Below are positions 1-8,854 of a stretch of DNA of 34,128 nucleotides, one piece after another; position 1 is the first letter of the stretch; every line of letters starts with the position of its first letter. The notes under the pieces are model-generated. The model was not told the DNA's origin. It ran no database searches and saw nothing but the letters and a program-made list of their open reading frames with translations. The DNA comes from an uncultured Solirubrobacterales bacterium. Lineage in GTDB: Bacteria > Actinomycetota > Thermoleophilia > Solirubrobacterales > 70-9. The position numbers and the translations under genes were made by a program. The DNA lies in the NCBI GenBank assembly GCA_903939845.1, contig CAJAIJ010000051.1, forward strand, positions 1-34,128, written 5' to 3'.

Positions 1-1442
1 ACCGGCCCGACCTGATCCTGACCGGCAGGACGCTCTTCGGCACCAAGCCTGCCAAGGGACACGAGCTCGACGACCACTACTTCGGCGCGATCCCCGAGCG
101 GGTCCTCGCCTTCATGATGGAAGCCGAAAACGAGATGGCCATACTCGGCATCCCGATCAAGACGCGACACAACGAGGTCGCACCGGCCCAGTACGAGATC
201 GCTCCGATGTTCGAAAACTCGAACGTGAGCTCCGACCACCAGCAGCTCCTGATGCAGGTGATCCAGAACGTGGCCCGGCGCTACGGCCTGGTCTGCCTGC
301 TCCACGAGAAGCCGTTCGCCGGGGTCAACGGCTCCGGTAAGCACAACAACTGGTCCATGGGTACCGACACCGGTCACAACCTGCTCGAGCCCGGGGACAC
401 GCCGTCCGAGAACCTCAGCTTCCTGTTCTTCTGCGCCGCGGTCATCCAGGCGGTCAACAAGCATCAGGGCCTGCTGCGGGCGACCGTTGCCAACATCGGC
501 CAGGACCACAGGCTCGGTGCGAACGAGGCCCCGCCGGCGATCATCTCGATCTTCCTCGGAGGGGAACTCGAGAAGGTGTTCGAGACGCTGGCTGCCGGCG
601 AGGGCGATCCCAACACGCCCGGACAGAGTCTGGATCTCGGTGCCGAGGTCCTGCCGGACCTTCCGCTCCACGGCGGTGACCGGAACCGGACCTCGCCCTT
701 CGCCTTCACCGGCAACAAGTTCGAGTTCCGTGCGCTCGGTTCGAGCATGTCGCTCGCCTTCACGAACACGGTGCTGAACACCATCGTGGCCGAGGCGATC
801 GACGATCTCGCCGCGAAGCTGGAGGCGCTCGGGACCGGGGACCTCAAGGCCGCGGTCGAGCAGGTAGTTGCCGAGTCCTATCGCGAGAACAGCCAGATCT
901 GCTTCGACGGTGACGGCTACTCGCAGGAGTGGCAGGAAGAGGCCGAGAAGCGCGGCCTGAAGAATCTCAGGACGACCCCTGACGCTCTGCCCGAGGTGAT
1001 CAGCGAGACCACCGTCGAGACGTTCGGCAACTACGAGGTTCTCGACAAGCGCGAACTCGAGGCCAGATTCGACGTATGGGTCGAGCAGTATGCGATGGAG
1101 GCCAACATCGAGGCCGAGACGGCAGCCGACATCGCACGGACCCAGATCATCCCGGCAGTCGCCAGACACCTCACGATGCTCGACGACGCCGACGCCGATG
1201 CCCTGGAGAAGGAGGCCCGTGGGCTGTTCGACGAGCTCGTCGAGAACACGATGGCCCTGGAGGCGGTGAACATGTACCCGGACGGGATCGACCACGAGGG
1301 ACTCGACCTAGCGGTATATGCCCGCGACGAACAGCTGGCCAAGATGCACGAAGTTCGAGTCGTTGCGGACAGGCTCGAGAGGATCGTCGCCGACGACCTC
1401 TGGCCGCTCCCGAAGTACTCGGAGATGCTCTTCATCAAGTAG
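1..1442 (+). CDS. glnN: Type III glutamine synthetase (GlnN), C-terminal part, cut by window edge
   Basis: The enzyme makes glutamine from glutamate, ammonia and ATP in the cytoplasm. The reading frame is already open at base 3 and runs to TAG at 1440-1442, giving about 479 residues; type III enzymes are about 700 residues, so roughly the N-terminal third lies outside the window. Family hallmarks visible are [13 protein letters not shown] (from about base 168), [12 protein letters not shown] (about 336), and [18 protein letters not shown] (about 678). These match the large dodecameric type III family rather than GlnA type I or II. A strong terminator follows 27 bases after the stop, so this is the last gene of its transcript. 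The identification is confident; the true start is not visible. Confidence 0.93.
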   Translation, partial: RPDLILTGRTLFGTKPAKGHELDDHYFGAIPERVLAFMMEAENEMAILGIPIKTRHNEVAPAQYEIAPMFENSNVSSDHQQLLMQVIQNVARRYGLVCLLHEKPFAGVNGSGKHNNWSMGTDTGHNLLEPGDTPSENLSFLFFCAAVIQAVNKHQGLLRATVANIGQDHRLGANEAPPAIISIFLGGELEKVFETLAAGEGDPNTPGQSLDLGAEVLPDLPLHGGDRNRTSPFAFTGNKFEFRALGSSMSLAFTNTVLNTIVAEAIDDLAAKLEALGTGDLKAAVEQVVAESYRENSQICFDGDGYSQEWQEEAEKRGLKNLRTTPDALPEVISETTVETFGNYEVLDKRELEARFDVWVEQYAMEANIEAETAADIARTQIIPAVARHLTMLDDADADALEKEARGLFDELVENTMALEAVNMYPDGIDHEGLDLAVYARDEQLAKMHEVRVVADRLERIVADDLWPLPKYSEMLFIK

Positions 1443-1468
1443 GCACCTCCGAAGTAGCCGACCTACCG

Positions 1469-1516
1469 AAACCCTCCCCGCCGCTACCGGATGCGACGGG
1501 GAGGGTTTTGGCTTTT
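1469..1516 (+). terminator. Intrinsic terminator after glnN
   Basis: A perfect 12-bp stem is formed by 1469-1480 (AAACCCTCCCCG) and 1497-1508 (CGGGGAGGGTTT) around a 16-nt loop. T-rich sequence (TTTTGGCTTTT) overlaps and follows the right arm. It sits between the glnN stop and the next start, so it separates the two genes into different transcripts. Confidence 0.85.
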
Positions 1517-1540
1517 CGGCGGCGACGGCAGGGGTGATGA

Positions 1541-2302
1541 TTGACTGTGGCCATGGAAGTCATCCGATCCGAACAGCCCGAATGGCTCACCAACTCCTAC
1601 CTCGCATACGACGAGGAGGGCGGCACCGGAGTCCTGATCGACGCGAACGGCCAGACCGCCGAGCTCCTCGCCAAGGCCGATGCACTGGGGGTGTCGGTCA
1701 CACACCTCCTGCTGACGCACGAACACTGGGACCACATCGTCGACGCTTCGTTCGTTGCTTCCGATCGCGGTCTCGTAGTTACAGCGCACCCTGACGTGGC
1801 TGCCGCGGTCGAAGTCCCGGTAGAGCCGATCGCAGACGGCGAGGTCCTCCGTGCCGGTGCCCTCGAGATCGAGGCGATCGCCACCCCGGGCCACAGCGAC
1901 GCCCACCTCGCATTCCTCATCAACGGCTCGGAGCTGTTCTCGGGTGACGCTCTCTTCGCCGGGACGGTCGGAGGCACGATGCTGCCCGGCAAGACCGGCC
2001 TCGGGGAGATGAAGTCGGCGATTATGGACCGGCTGATGATCTTGCCGGGAGAGACGACTGTCCACCCTGGCCACAGCGGTCCGACGACGATCGCAGCAGA
2101 GCTCGAGGGGAACCCCTTCGTCCGACTGTGGGACGACAGGGACGAACCGGGAGAAGAGCCATGCGAGGTCACCGGGTTCGGCGATGCGACGCTGCTCCTC
2201 TGGGCGCCCGACTACGACGGAACCAACAAGGCTCTGGTCGCGTTCGAGGACGGAACGGTCGGCATCGTCGGCGGCTCGATGGTCAGCCGCGAAGAAGCCT
2301 GA
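1541..2302 (+). CDS. Metallo-beta-lactamase-fold hydrolase (glyoxalase II-like)
   Basis: A 253-residue cytoplasmic metallohydrolase. The binuclear metal site is readable: THEHWDH gives H60, H62, D64 and H65, then H118 (PGHS), D136 (SGD) and H178 (HPGHS). This is the glyoxalase II/MBL pattern, but the substrate cannot be read from sequence. About 60 residues follow the catalytic core (190-253) and resemble no domain I recognise. The start is uncertain: TTG at 1541 is only 3 nt from a GGGGTGA motif (1531-1537), whereas GTG at 1547 and ATG at 1553 lie in the same frame and 1547 has better spacing. It ends 2 bp before the stop of the convergent PKD-protein gene. Confidence 0.85.
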   Translation: MTVAMEVIRSEQPEWLTNSYLAYDEEGGTGVLIDANGQTAELLAKADALGVSVTHLLLTHEHWDHIVDASFVASDRGLVVTAHPDVAAAVEVPVEPIADGEVLRAGALEIEAIATPGHSDAHLAFLINGSELFSGDALFAGTVGGTMLPGKTGLGEMKSAIMDRLMILPGETTVHPGHSGPTTIAAELEGNPFVRLWDDRDEPGEEPCEVTGFGDATLLLWAPDYDGTNKALVAFEDGTVGIVGGSMVSREEA

Positions 2303-2304
2303 CC

Positions 2305-3492
2305 TCAGCTCCGCCGCGAAAGGAGGCGGACCTCGATCAGTCCGCCGAGCGCCATGAGGAGCCCGACCCCGAGAAGTGTGGCGGCCTCCCCGGCCGCCCC
2401 TCCCAGGAATCCCGGACTCTCATCGAGGTCCGAGGGCCCGGCACCCTCCGAAGCGAACTCTTCCGGCGGTAGCTCGACCACCTGGACATCCGGTCCGATC
2501 AGCTCACCGCTCACCTGCTCGAGTCCGTCCGCACCTTCCCGGTCTTTGACCTTCTCCTTCCCGGGTGATGGCTGCGTCGAGGGTGCACCGCTCGTCGGCG
2601 GCAGGCCGGATGAAGCGCCAGACCCGATTCCCGAGCCGGTCCCGTAGCCGCTTCCCGCTGTGGTCGGAACTGCGGTGCTCCCCCCATCACCGGCGCCCGT
2701 GGTGTTGCCCGTTTGTGGTTGGGGATCTTTCTCTTGACCCTTGTTCTGATCCTTGCCCTCGATCACATCGATCGCCAGGGCTTCTTCGGCCCTCTGGCCA
2801 TCCGTTGCGACGACGGTCAACACGACGGACCGGGAACCTCCTCCGGAGAATCGGTGCACGATCCGGGGGACCGTGGTGCTTACGACCTTTCCATCGCTGA
2901 AGGACCAGCGATAAGAGAGGCCCGCTCCCTCGGGGGCGTCGGTGACCGAGGCGGTGATCGTCACCGCCTGGCCCTTGCGGGGACTGCCGGGTGAGCTGGA
3001 GAGAGAGACGCCGAGTGTCTTTCCGGTCCCGATCTCGATCCCGACAGGCGTGAAGCGGAAGACGTACTCGCGGCCCGGCGAGCCGGGCATGACGAAGACG
3101 GTAGTCCCGTTGTTCTCGTAGAAGATCGGGGGTCGATCACTCTGGCCGAGCAACTGGGAGCTGGTCAACCTGACCGGGCTGCCCACCGGGCGATCCACCT
3201 CCACCGACGGGAGCGTCTCGACATCGAGCCAATCTCCGCCCTGGGCCTCCGCAGCCCGCAGGACCCTGGTTATCGAATAACCGCTGAGGGTCTTCCGGCC
3301 GGACTCGAGCGTGTATTCCTGATTGTTGATGTCGGGAGCTCCCAGGGTGTCGAGCCGTATGGTCACCGATCGGTCATCGGCTCCGGGAGCGTTGACGACG
3401 ACCGTCCCGTTCTTCGCGGCAGCGGCACCGGGAAACAGCACGGCCAGCAGGGCCATCAGGACGACCCATCCGATGACCCGGACCCTGATCAC
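2305..3492 (-). CDS. Membrane-anchored PKD-domain surface protein of the heme operon
   Basis: A 395-residue exported protein of unknown function. In order I see a signal peptide (hydrophobic 7-26), a beta-rich N-terminal region (about 28-158) that I do not recognise, a PKD/Ig-like domain (about 160-244, with YRWSFSDG), a long Gly/Ser/Pro/Thr low-complexity linker (about 247-315), a short acidic region, and a C-terminal membrane helix (364-388) followed by RLLSRRS. No LPxTG sortase signal is present. The GTG start overlaps the stop of the upstream HtaA gene by 4 bp (GTGA), implying translational coupling, so it is the third gene of the htaA-like operon. I infer a cell-surface partner that displays or passes on heme. 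The N-terminal fold is the main unknown. Confidence 0.75.
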   Translation of the reverse strand: MIRVRVIGWVVLMALLAVLFPGAAAAKNGTVVVNAPGADDRSVTIRLDTLGAPDINNQEYTLESGRKTLSGYSITRVLRAAEAQGGDWLDVETLPSVEVDRPVGSPVRLTSSQLLGQSDRPPIFYENNGTTVFVMPGSPGREYVFRFTPVGIEIGTGKTLGVSLSSSPGSPRKGQAVTITASVTDAPEGAGLSYRWSFSDGKVVSTTVPRIVHRFSGGGSRSVVLTVVATDGQRAEEALAIDVIEGKDQNKGQEKDPQPQTGNTTGAGDGGSTAVPTTAGSGYGTGSGIGSGASSGLPPTSGAPSTQPSPGKEKVKDREGADGLEQVSGELIGPDVQVVELPPEEFASEGAGPSDLDESPGFLGGAAGEAATLLGVGLLMALGGLIEVRLLSRRS

Positions 3493-4709
3493 CCCGTCCC
3501 CCGATCGACAGTGACGGTCACCGATCCGAAATCGGCTCCGGCCGCATAGAAGCCGGCGAATACGCCTCTAGCTGCGGTGGGCACCGACCCCGGAATTCCT
3601 GTCCAGGTGGTAACTGGCCCCTGACTTGCCTGAGCGTCGGGAGCGAGATCGACCACGACGACCCGAGTGTCCGGGAAGGGCGTCGCATCGATCCCCTCGA
3701 CCCGGAAGATGAGACGAGCCGAGTCGCCTTCGAGTTCGAACTCGGGAGAGTGGACTATGAAGTTGATGCCCTTGTAGATCGCGGAGCTTCCGCAGTAACG
3801 GAAGTAGACCCCTCCACTACCCGTGACGGAGGCCGATTCGACTCCCGCCCCGCCGTCTTTCACCCAGCCGGATGAGAACGGGAATGTGAACTCGTAGACC
3901 AGAGGGGGCTGAGAGTCGATCGTCTCGGTCGCGCCCGGAACTGCACCCCGCAACGCCTCGGGGGGCGAGCCGCTGGCGACGTACTGGATCCAGGAGGGCC
4001 TGACTCGCCAGGTGAGGGTCGCCGCCGAGAGGTCGGTGGCGCCGGCGGGACGAGGGAAGGCCTGCGGCTCCTCCGGAACCGAGACCGATGGCGGCGTCAC
4101 CTCGTCCCAGGTGAGATACAGGCTGCCCCAGCGAAAGCCGGTGCCGACCCCACGGAGGCCGGCCTCACGCTTCAGCCGCTTGGCCATGGCAGCGGTGAGG
4201 ATCACTCTCCCCCGGTCCAGCTCGACCTGACCGGTCTCCCCGTTTCTGCTGATCGCGATCCTCTGGACCCGGAACAGGACCGCATTGCGGCCATCGATCC
4301 GGCCCTCGATCCGGGCATCCGAAGATCCCTGCTTGACCAGCCGGGAAAGATTCACCTTCATCCGCCGCCCCCCGCTACCCCTGATGACGAAACCTCCGGC
4401 GAGATCCGCCGTTACCGAATCTCCCGACTCGGAAGCAGACCTGACCGGAAACACGGGAACCCCACCGAGCCACCGGGCCGGACTAAGGAGGGAACTTCGG
4501 AGGCCGCTTTGCCCGAGCCTGTTTCTTGCTCCCGGACTCAGGCCGAGTTCGGCCTCTCCCTCATCCCCGGCCACCGGAACGTTCTGGCATGGCCGCAGCT
4601 CACCGTCGACGGCTGCGTGGACGGGAGCGGAGCCGATGGCAGCCAGCAGCGCAAGGACGGCAACCAGCAGCTTCGCCGCCCCGCCGACTCTCTTGCCCTG
4701 CCGGATCAC
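3489..4709 (-). CDS. Secreted HtaA-domain heme-binding protein (second copy)
   Basis: A 406-residue exported protein with a signal peptide (hydrophobic 11-30, likely cleavage after HAA33). The N-terminal half (about 80-185) looks like a divergent beta-rich HtaA-type repeat (LAGGFVIRGSGGRRMKVNL). The C-terminal half (about 230-402) matches the HtaA domain, known from Corynebacterium heme uptake: LTWRVRPSWIQYV with Y243, then GGVYFRYCG, and a terminal FAGFYAAG with Y388. Where the first copy has a conserved His, this copy appears to carry C306. There is no membrane anchor. GTG start, 3 nt after the stop of the first copy; it overlaps the next gene by 4 bp. The heme-binding role is inferred from the family and from the importer beside it. 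Confidence 0.8.
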   Translation of the reverse strand: MIRQGKRVGGAAKLLVAVLALLAAIGSAPVHAAVDGELRPCQNVPVAGDEGEAELGLSPGARNRLGQSGLRSSLLSPARWLGGVPVFPVRSASESGDSVTADLAGGFVIRGSGGRRMKVNLSRLVKQGSSDARIEGRIDGRNAVLFRVQRIAISRNGETGQVELDRGRVILTAAMAKRLKREAGLRGVGTGFRWGSLYLTWDEVTPPSVSVPEEPQAFPRPAGATDLSAATLTWRVRPSWIQYVASGSPPEALRGAVPGATETIDSQPPLVYEFTFPFSSGWVKDGGAGVESASVTGSGGVYFRYCGSSAIYKGINFIVHSPEFELEGDSARLIFRVEGIDATPFPDTRVVVVDLAPDAQASQGPVTTWTGIPGSVPTAARGVFAGFYAAGADFGSVTVTVDRGTG

Positions 4710-4712
4710 CCG

Positions 4713-5996
4713 CTACCCGACTGCTGAACTGAGTGTGAAGCTCAACGACTCCAGGGACTGTCCCGCCTGATACCGGAAGGTCGGCGAGAACGGGGCCAGC
4801 CTGAGGGCCTTCGAGCCCTCATCGGTCAGGACCACCGGCACGTTGGTCCATGTGGCCGTGCCGTCGACCTGCTGGAAGGTCGCCGTCGAGGTGACCAGAT
4901 TGGCCAGCCTGACCCTGGCCTGCGGGATCCACTCGCCGAGGACGTTCGTGTCGACATCGAAGAGCAGTCCCGCGTCGAATCCGTCGATCACGATCTTCGG
5001 ATTGGACAGAAGGATCCGGAACTGGGTCTTGTGACAGAGGAGGATCGAGCCGGACCCCTCCAGGAGGACGCGTTCGTCACCCGCGGCCTCCTCACCGAGA
5101 TCCCAGGATCCACTCTCGAACGGGAAGGAGAACCCGAGTGGCACCTGTGGTGCCGGTGGCGGCGCCAGGGGCGGAACCAACGCTCCACCATCGATCCCCT
5201 GCATCACTCCCTGGCCTTCGGGCAGGAAGAAGAGGTAGTTCCTGAGACCGGAGCGAAGGCCCCATGAGATCCCGTTGCCGGTGGCGGTGGCTCCCCCGTC
5301 GATCGGCCCGGGCAGCGGGGCCTCTGTGAGGTCGCCCGGAACCTTCGAAGTGGCCGGAAGCTGGCAGGTCTCGGCGTATGGATCCTCGAATGCAGCCTGA
5401 GAGGCAAGCGTCGTCTGTCCGGCCCGGGCTGCCGCGAGGCCACCCAGTCCGAGTCGGTTGGAGAGGAGGGTCGCCGCCCTCTCGCCCAGAGCCGAAGACC
5501 GACCCGAGAGGGAAACCGTTCCGACTCTCCGATCGACCTTGGCGGCCGGTCCGAGAATCAGTGCCCTGAACCTCGACTCGCCGACCGTAGCCCTGACGAA
5601 GGACTCGTCAGCGGTCGAGACGAGCTCGAGCTGTCGGAAGTGAACCTTGCGACCCTGACGGCCGAAGACGATGCTTCCGGCGAGCGAGACGGTCGTTCGG
5701 CCGGTGAGGTCGTCGACCGGAACGTAGATTGCCTGAACCGGGAGGGTGACCTTCGTGCGGTTGCCGGAAAGTGCCGTCGCCGAGGCTGCGCCGCCGGCGC
5801 TGATTCGGGTTCCCGCCGAAACGAGAGCCTTGCCGGACGGTCCTTCGCCGAGGACGACCTCGGCAGAGCCCTGTGCCCCGACCTCGGCCGTTGCCGGTCG
5901 GGCAGCGACGAGGAGAACCAGGGGAAGGAGGAATGCCGCAAGTGCGACGATGCACCGAGTGCCGAAGACATCCTGGAACCTGCCCGTTTCGTTCAC
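4713..5996 (-). CDS. Secreted HtaA-domain heme-binding protein (first copy)
   Basis: A 427-residue exported protein and first gene of a three-gene operon. The signal peptide spans about 1-37 (hydrophobic 15-31, likely cleavage after ATA37). An N-terminal beta-rich HtaA-like unit spans about 80-165 (SLAGSIVFGRQGRKVHF). The C-terminal HtaA domain spans about 240-424: ISWGLRSGLRNYLFF (Y254), GSILLCHKTQFRILLSNP (H322) and FRYQAG (Y409). Tyr and His at equivalent places have been implicated in heme binding in corynebacterial HtaA. The start is GTG, with an AAAGGAAAG Shine-Dalgarno (6005-6013 on the complement) about 9 nt upstream. Two iron-box-like repeats at 6045-6079 precede it, so iron repression is likely. 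Confidence 0.82.
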   Translation of the reverse strand: MNETGRFQDVFGTRCIVALAAFLLPLVLLVAARPATAEVGAQGSAEVVLGEGPSGKALVSAGTRISAGGAASATALSGNRTKVTLPVQAIYVPVDDLTGRTTVSLAGSIVFGRQGRKVHFRQLELVSTADESFVRATVGESRFRALILGPAAKVDRRVGTVSLSGRSSALGERAATLLSNRLGLGGLAAARAGQTTLASQAAFEDPYAETCQLPATSKVPGDLTEAPLPGPIDGGATATGNGISWGLRSGLRNYLFFLPEGQGVMQGIDGGALVPPLAPPPAPQVPLGFSFPFESGSWDLGEEAAGDERVLLEGSGSILLCHKTQFRILLSNPKIVIDGFDAGLLFDVDTNVLGEWIPQARVRLANLVTSTATFQQVDGTATWTNVPVVLTDEGSKALRLAPFSPTFRYQAGQSLESLSFTLSSAVG

Positions 5997-6044
5997 TTTT
6001 CCGACTTTCCTTTCACGATTCCTGCAGTTGTTGTGAGGCCATAA

Positions 6045-6079
6045 TTAGGTCTACCTTAGCTGACTTAGGTCTACCTTAG
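6045..6079 (-). promoter_or_regulatory. Tandem iron-box-like operator upstream of the htaA operon
   Basis: TTAGGTCTACCTTAG occurs identically at 6045-6059 and 6065-6079, a 20-bp period. Each copy contains AGGT-CT-ACCT dyad symmetry. Read with four flanking bases, the first copy matches the DtxR/IdeR consensus TWAGGTWAGSCTWACCTWA at 14 of 19 positions and the second at 13. It lies between the end of hmuV and the start of the first HtaA gene, in AT-rich sequence (AATTAT) unlike its surroundings. I infer repression by an iron-dependent DtxR/IdeR-family regulator of the operon at 5996-2305. The regulator itself is not in the window. Confidence 0.65.
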
Positions 6080-6100
6080 TTTCAAGCTCGGTCTGCCTTC

Positions 6101-6910
6101 TCAGCGTCGCTCGCCGGCCGCCCGGTCTAGCCACCCGACGTGGAGGGCCGACCTTCCATCGCGGCTGATCAGCTCGGCCTCGACGCCCCAGACCTCTGAG
6201 ATCAACTGTGGTGTCAACACCTCGAAAGGCGTCCCGGTTGCGATCGAGCGGCCATCCGAGATGACCGTCACACGATCCGCGACCGCAGCAGCAAGGGCGA
6301 GGTCGTGGACGATCAGCAGGATTCCGAAGTCCTGGTCGACCAGCGAACGGAGCAGTCTCGAGACCTCGGCAGTCGCACCGAGATCCAACTGGGCGGTGGG
6401 TTCGTCGGCCACGAGAGCCGGAGCGTCCTGGGCCAGGGCGACCGCGACCTGGACCCGTTGCAGCTCGCCGCCCGAGAGCGTCGTCAGCAGCCGATCGGAC
6501 AGCTTCTCGACTCTGGCTCTGGACATCGCTTCGGAGATCGCATCGTGGTCGGAGGGAGACGAACCGCGAAACGGACCGAAGTGGCTCGACCGTCCGATCG
6601 AAACCGCATCGGCCACGGTCACTCCGGCCGGAACCTGGGGCCTCTGGGGCACGAAGGCCCGCAGACGTGCAAGCTCGCGACCCCGGAGGGTGGAGATCGA
6701 TTCACCCTCCCACTCGATCCGACCGCGATCTGCCTTCTGGAGTCCACAGGCCACTCGGGCAAAGGTGGACTTGCCGGCACCATTCGGTCCGACGACGGCA
6801 ACGAGCTCGCCTCGGGAAAGGGTCAGGTCCACTCCCTCGAGGATCGTCGTCCCGGCGATCTCCACACCGACACCTGATGCCTCCAGCAGTGTCTCTCCGG
6901 TCAAGGGCAT
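6101..6910 (-). CDS. hmuV: Heme ABC transporter ATP-binding protein (HmuV-like)
   Basis: A 269-residue cytoplasmic ATPase that powers heme or siderophore import. Walker A is GPNGAGKST (41-49), the signature is LSGGELQ (145-151), Walker B runs through ALVADEP (165-171), and the switch His is H202. The arrangement is typical of FecE/BtuD/HmuV importers. The ATG at 6910 is preferred because it forms a TGATG junction with the hmuU stop; the frame stays open further upstream, but that part is antisense to nothing useful and overlaps hmuU. Heme rather than siderophore specificity is inferred from the adjacent HtaA proteins and HugZ-like gene. Confidence 0.9.
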   Translation of the reverse strand: MPLTGETLLEASGVGVEIAGTTILEGVDLTLSRGELVAVVGPNGAGKSTFARVACGLQKADRGRIEWEGESISTLRGRELARLRAFVPQRPQVPAGVTVADAVSIGRSSHFGPFRGSSPSDHDAISEAMSRARVEKLSDRLLTTLSGGELQRVQVAVALAQDAPALVADEPTAQLDLGATAEVSRLLRSLVDQDFGILLIVHDLALAAAVADRVTVISDGRSIATGTPFEVLTPQLISEVWGVEAELISRDGRSALHVGWLDRAAGERR

Positions 6911-7896
6911 CAGACCGCCTTCCTGAGGAGCCAGAGAAACACGGGGACCCCGAGCAGGACGAGCAGAGGTCCGACCGGAAGCTCGACCGGAGCCGCGATG
7001 ACCCTGGCCAGGGTGTCGGCCCAGACGAGGAGGGCAGCTCCTCCGAGGGCAGAAACCGGCATTACGTAGGTCGTCCGACCAGTGCCGGCCGCCAGCCGGA
7101 CCATGTGAGGGACCACGAGCCCGAGAAAGGCCAGCAGTCCGGCGACGGCCGCTGCCGCCGAGGCCAGAAGTGCGGCCGCGAAGGCCGCGCCGAAGCGGAT
7201 CCGCCGTGGCTTCGACCCGAGGGAGGCCGCGACCTCGTCGCCGAGTGTCAGCCGGTCGAGCGGACGCACCAGGAGGATGGCCACGATGAAGCCGACCACG
7301 AAGTAGGGCAGGACCTGCTGGAGGGTCTCCCAACCGGTGGTGGTCAGCCCCCCGACCAGAAAGAAGATGCCCGCCGGGACCCTCTCGGGAAACGCAGCCA
7401 TCAGGGCGGCCGTCCCGGCTCCGAACAGGGATGCAATCGCGATTCCGGCAAGGATCACGCGTCCTATTCCGCCGGCCCTTTCGCCGACGAAGCCGATCAG
7501 GAAGACCATGGTGGCTGCAACCAGGCCGAAGACCAGAGCACTCAGGGGGACGAGGGCGGCCTGGGCCGGCAGCAGGATGATGACCAGCATCGCCCCGAAG
7601 CCGGCACCCCCGGTGACCCCGATCACGTCGGGCGAAGCGAGCGGGTTGGAGAGGGCTCCCTGCAGACAGGCTCCTGCCACACCGAGAGCCGCACCGACCA
7701 GCAGTGCCTCGACCATCCTCGGCAGTCGCAGGGTTCGGACGATCTCGTAGTCCGGTCCGGAATCGACCGATCCGAACAGGATCCGAATGACGTCGCCGAA
7801 CGGGATCTCGACGGCGCCGAGCGCGAGCGAGGCAACCGCTCCGGCGACGGTGGCCAGGGCCAGAAAGGCGGCGACGATCACGCGCCGGGAGATCAA
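6910..7896 (-). CDS. hmuU: Heme ABC transporter permease (FecCD family, HmuU-like)
   Basis: A 328-residue polytopic inner-membrane permease. Hydrophobic segments run throughout. FecCD hallmarks include LRLPRMVEALLVGAALGVAG near residue 55, NPLASPDVIGVTGGAGFGA near 87, and FLGLVVPHMVRLAAG near 256. It would form the channel with HmuV and receive substrate from HmuT. The start is TTG at 7896, the only start codon near the expected N-terminus (ISRRVIVAAFLAL), with GGAG about 11 nt upstream. It begins 16 bp after the hmuT stop and its stop overlaps the hmuV start by one base. Confidence 0.9.
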   Translation of the reverse strand: MISRRVIVAAFLALATVAGAVASLALGAVEIPFGDVIRILFGSVDSGPDYEIVRTLRLPRMVEALLVGAALGVAGACLQGALSNPLASPDVIGVTGGAGFGAMLVIILLPAQAALVPLSALVFGLVAATMVFLIGFVGERAGGIGRVILAGIAIASLFGAGTAALMAAFPERVPAGIFFLVGGLTTTGWETLQQVLPYFVVGFIVAILLVRPLDRLTLGDEVAASLGSKPRRIRFGAAFAAALLASAAAAVAGLLAFLGLVVPHMVRLAAGTGRTTYVMPVSALGGAALLVWADTLARVIAAPVELPVGPLLVLLGVPVFLWLLRKAV

Positions 7897-7912
7897 GGCC
7901 CCAGTCTCTCCG

Positions 7913-8854
7913 TCAGTTCCGGAGGAAGCGCCGGACCTTGGTGATCGTCCGACCGATGTCGGTCCCGGCCTGAAGCAGCGAGTTGTCCTCGGAGAAGACG
8001 ACCCGGCTGGTGATCCCCGGCCACTGGTCGACGAAGTTCTCCTTGGCCTCCGGCGTCAGCTCGGCCTCATCGCCATGCGGAACGGCAATGATCACGTCCG
8101 GGTCCTCGGCGACAACCTGCTCGTTGGAGATGTCGGCGAAGCCCCCTCCGGTCAGTCCACCAGGCCTCAACCTGCCTCCGGCCAATCTCACGATCTCGCC
8201 ACCCCAGCTGTCCGGTCTGAACGCCAGAGGGTTGTTGGTGCCCACCCCCAACACGACCATCACGGTAGGTCGACGATCTATGCCCCGGAGGGCATTCCGG
8301 AGGGAGCTCTTCATGCTCCTGACCAGCCTGGCTCCTCGTGCCTTTCGGTCCACCACCCTGGCTATCTGTCGGGCCTTCGAGAACACGCCCCCGACCGATA
8401 TCGGGTCGGCATCAATGACCTTGCCGTAGGGCTTCGCCTCGACTATCCGCTCCATCGCGCTCCTCCCGGCCCGCCACTCCGGCGATGTGAAGATGAGGTC
8501 GGGACGACGCCTCTGGAGGATCTCCATGTTGGGGCCGAGGGGGTGCCTGAGGCTCAACCGGGGGGTGGTCCGGAGTCCCGACGCGTAGCGGCGGTCGCCA
8601 CCGAGGGTCTGTCCGATCGCCTCCGGGAACACGCCCATCAGGGCCAAAGCATTGGCGGAAAACGGTGTCAGGGCGACGACCCGTTTGTACTTCGTTGCTC
8701 CTTCGACCGGAGCCGTCCCGACGCCGAGCGAGAGAGACACCGAAGCGAGAGCCAGGACAAAGGTGGCCATCAACGCAGAGAGAACCCTTCCGCTCCGGCG
8801 CGATCCCGTCGCGGGAGTGCGCATCTGCCACATCTGCCTGAGTCTGCTTTTCAC
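7913..8854 (-). CDS. hmuT: Heme ABC transporter substrate-binding protein (HmuT-like)
   Basis: A 313-residue exported binding protein of the periplasmic-binding-protein-2 (FepB/BtuF/HmuT) fold. It has VVALTPFSANALALMGVFPEAI after the signal region, PNMEILQRRRPDLIF in the first lobe, and PDVIIAVPHG in the second. The N-terminus has a basic stretch, then a hydrophobic segment (26-45) ending near VEGA53. No Cys lipobox is visible, unusual for a Gram-positive-lineage binding protein. GTG at 8854 is preferred because AGGAGA (8865-8870 on the complement) lies 10 nt upstream; the frame is open to 8941 but with no ribosome site there. First gene of hmuTUV, downstream of an iron-box-like site. Confidence 0.85.
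   Translation of the reverse strand: MKSRLRQMWQMRTPATGSRRSGRVLSALMATFVLALASVSLSLGVGTAPVEGATKYKRVVALTPFSANALALMGVFPEAIGQTLGGDRRYASGLRTTPRLSLRHPLGPNMEILQRRRPDLIFTSPEWRAGRSAMERIVEAKPYGKVIDADPISVGGVFSKARQIARVVDRKARGARLVRSMKSSLRNALRGIDRRPTVMVVLGVGTNNPLAFRPDSWGGEIVRLAGGRLRPGGLTGGGFADISNEQVVAEDPDVIIAVPHGDEAELTPEAKENFVDQWPGITSRVVFSEDNSLLQAGTDIGRTITKVRRFLRN

Noticed and set aside
6911-7333. N-terminal extension of hmuV (about 140 codons) into hmuU
   Set aside because: Walker A sits at the normal distance from Met at 6910, and the extension is out of phase with the genuine permease.
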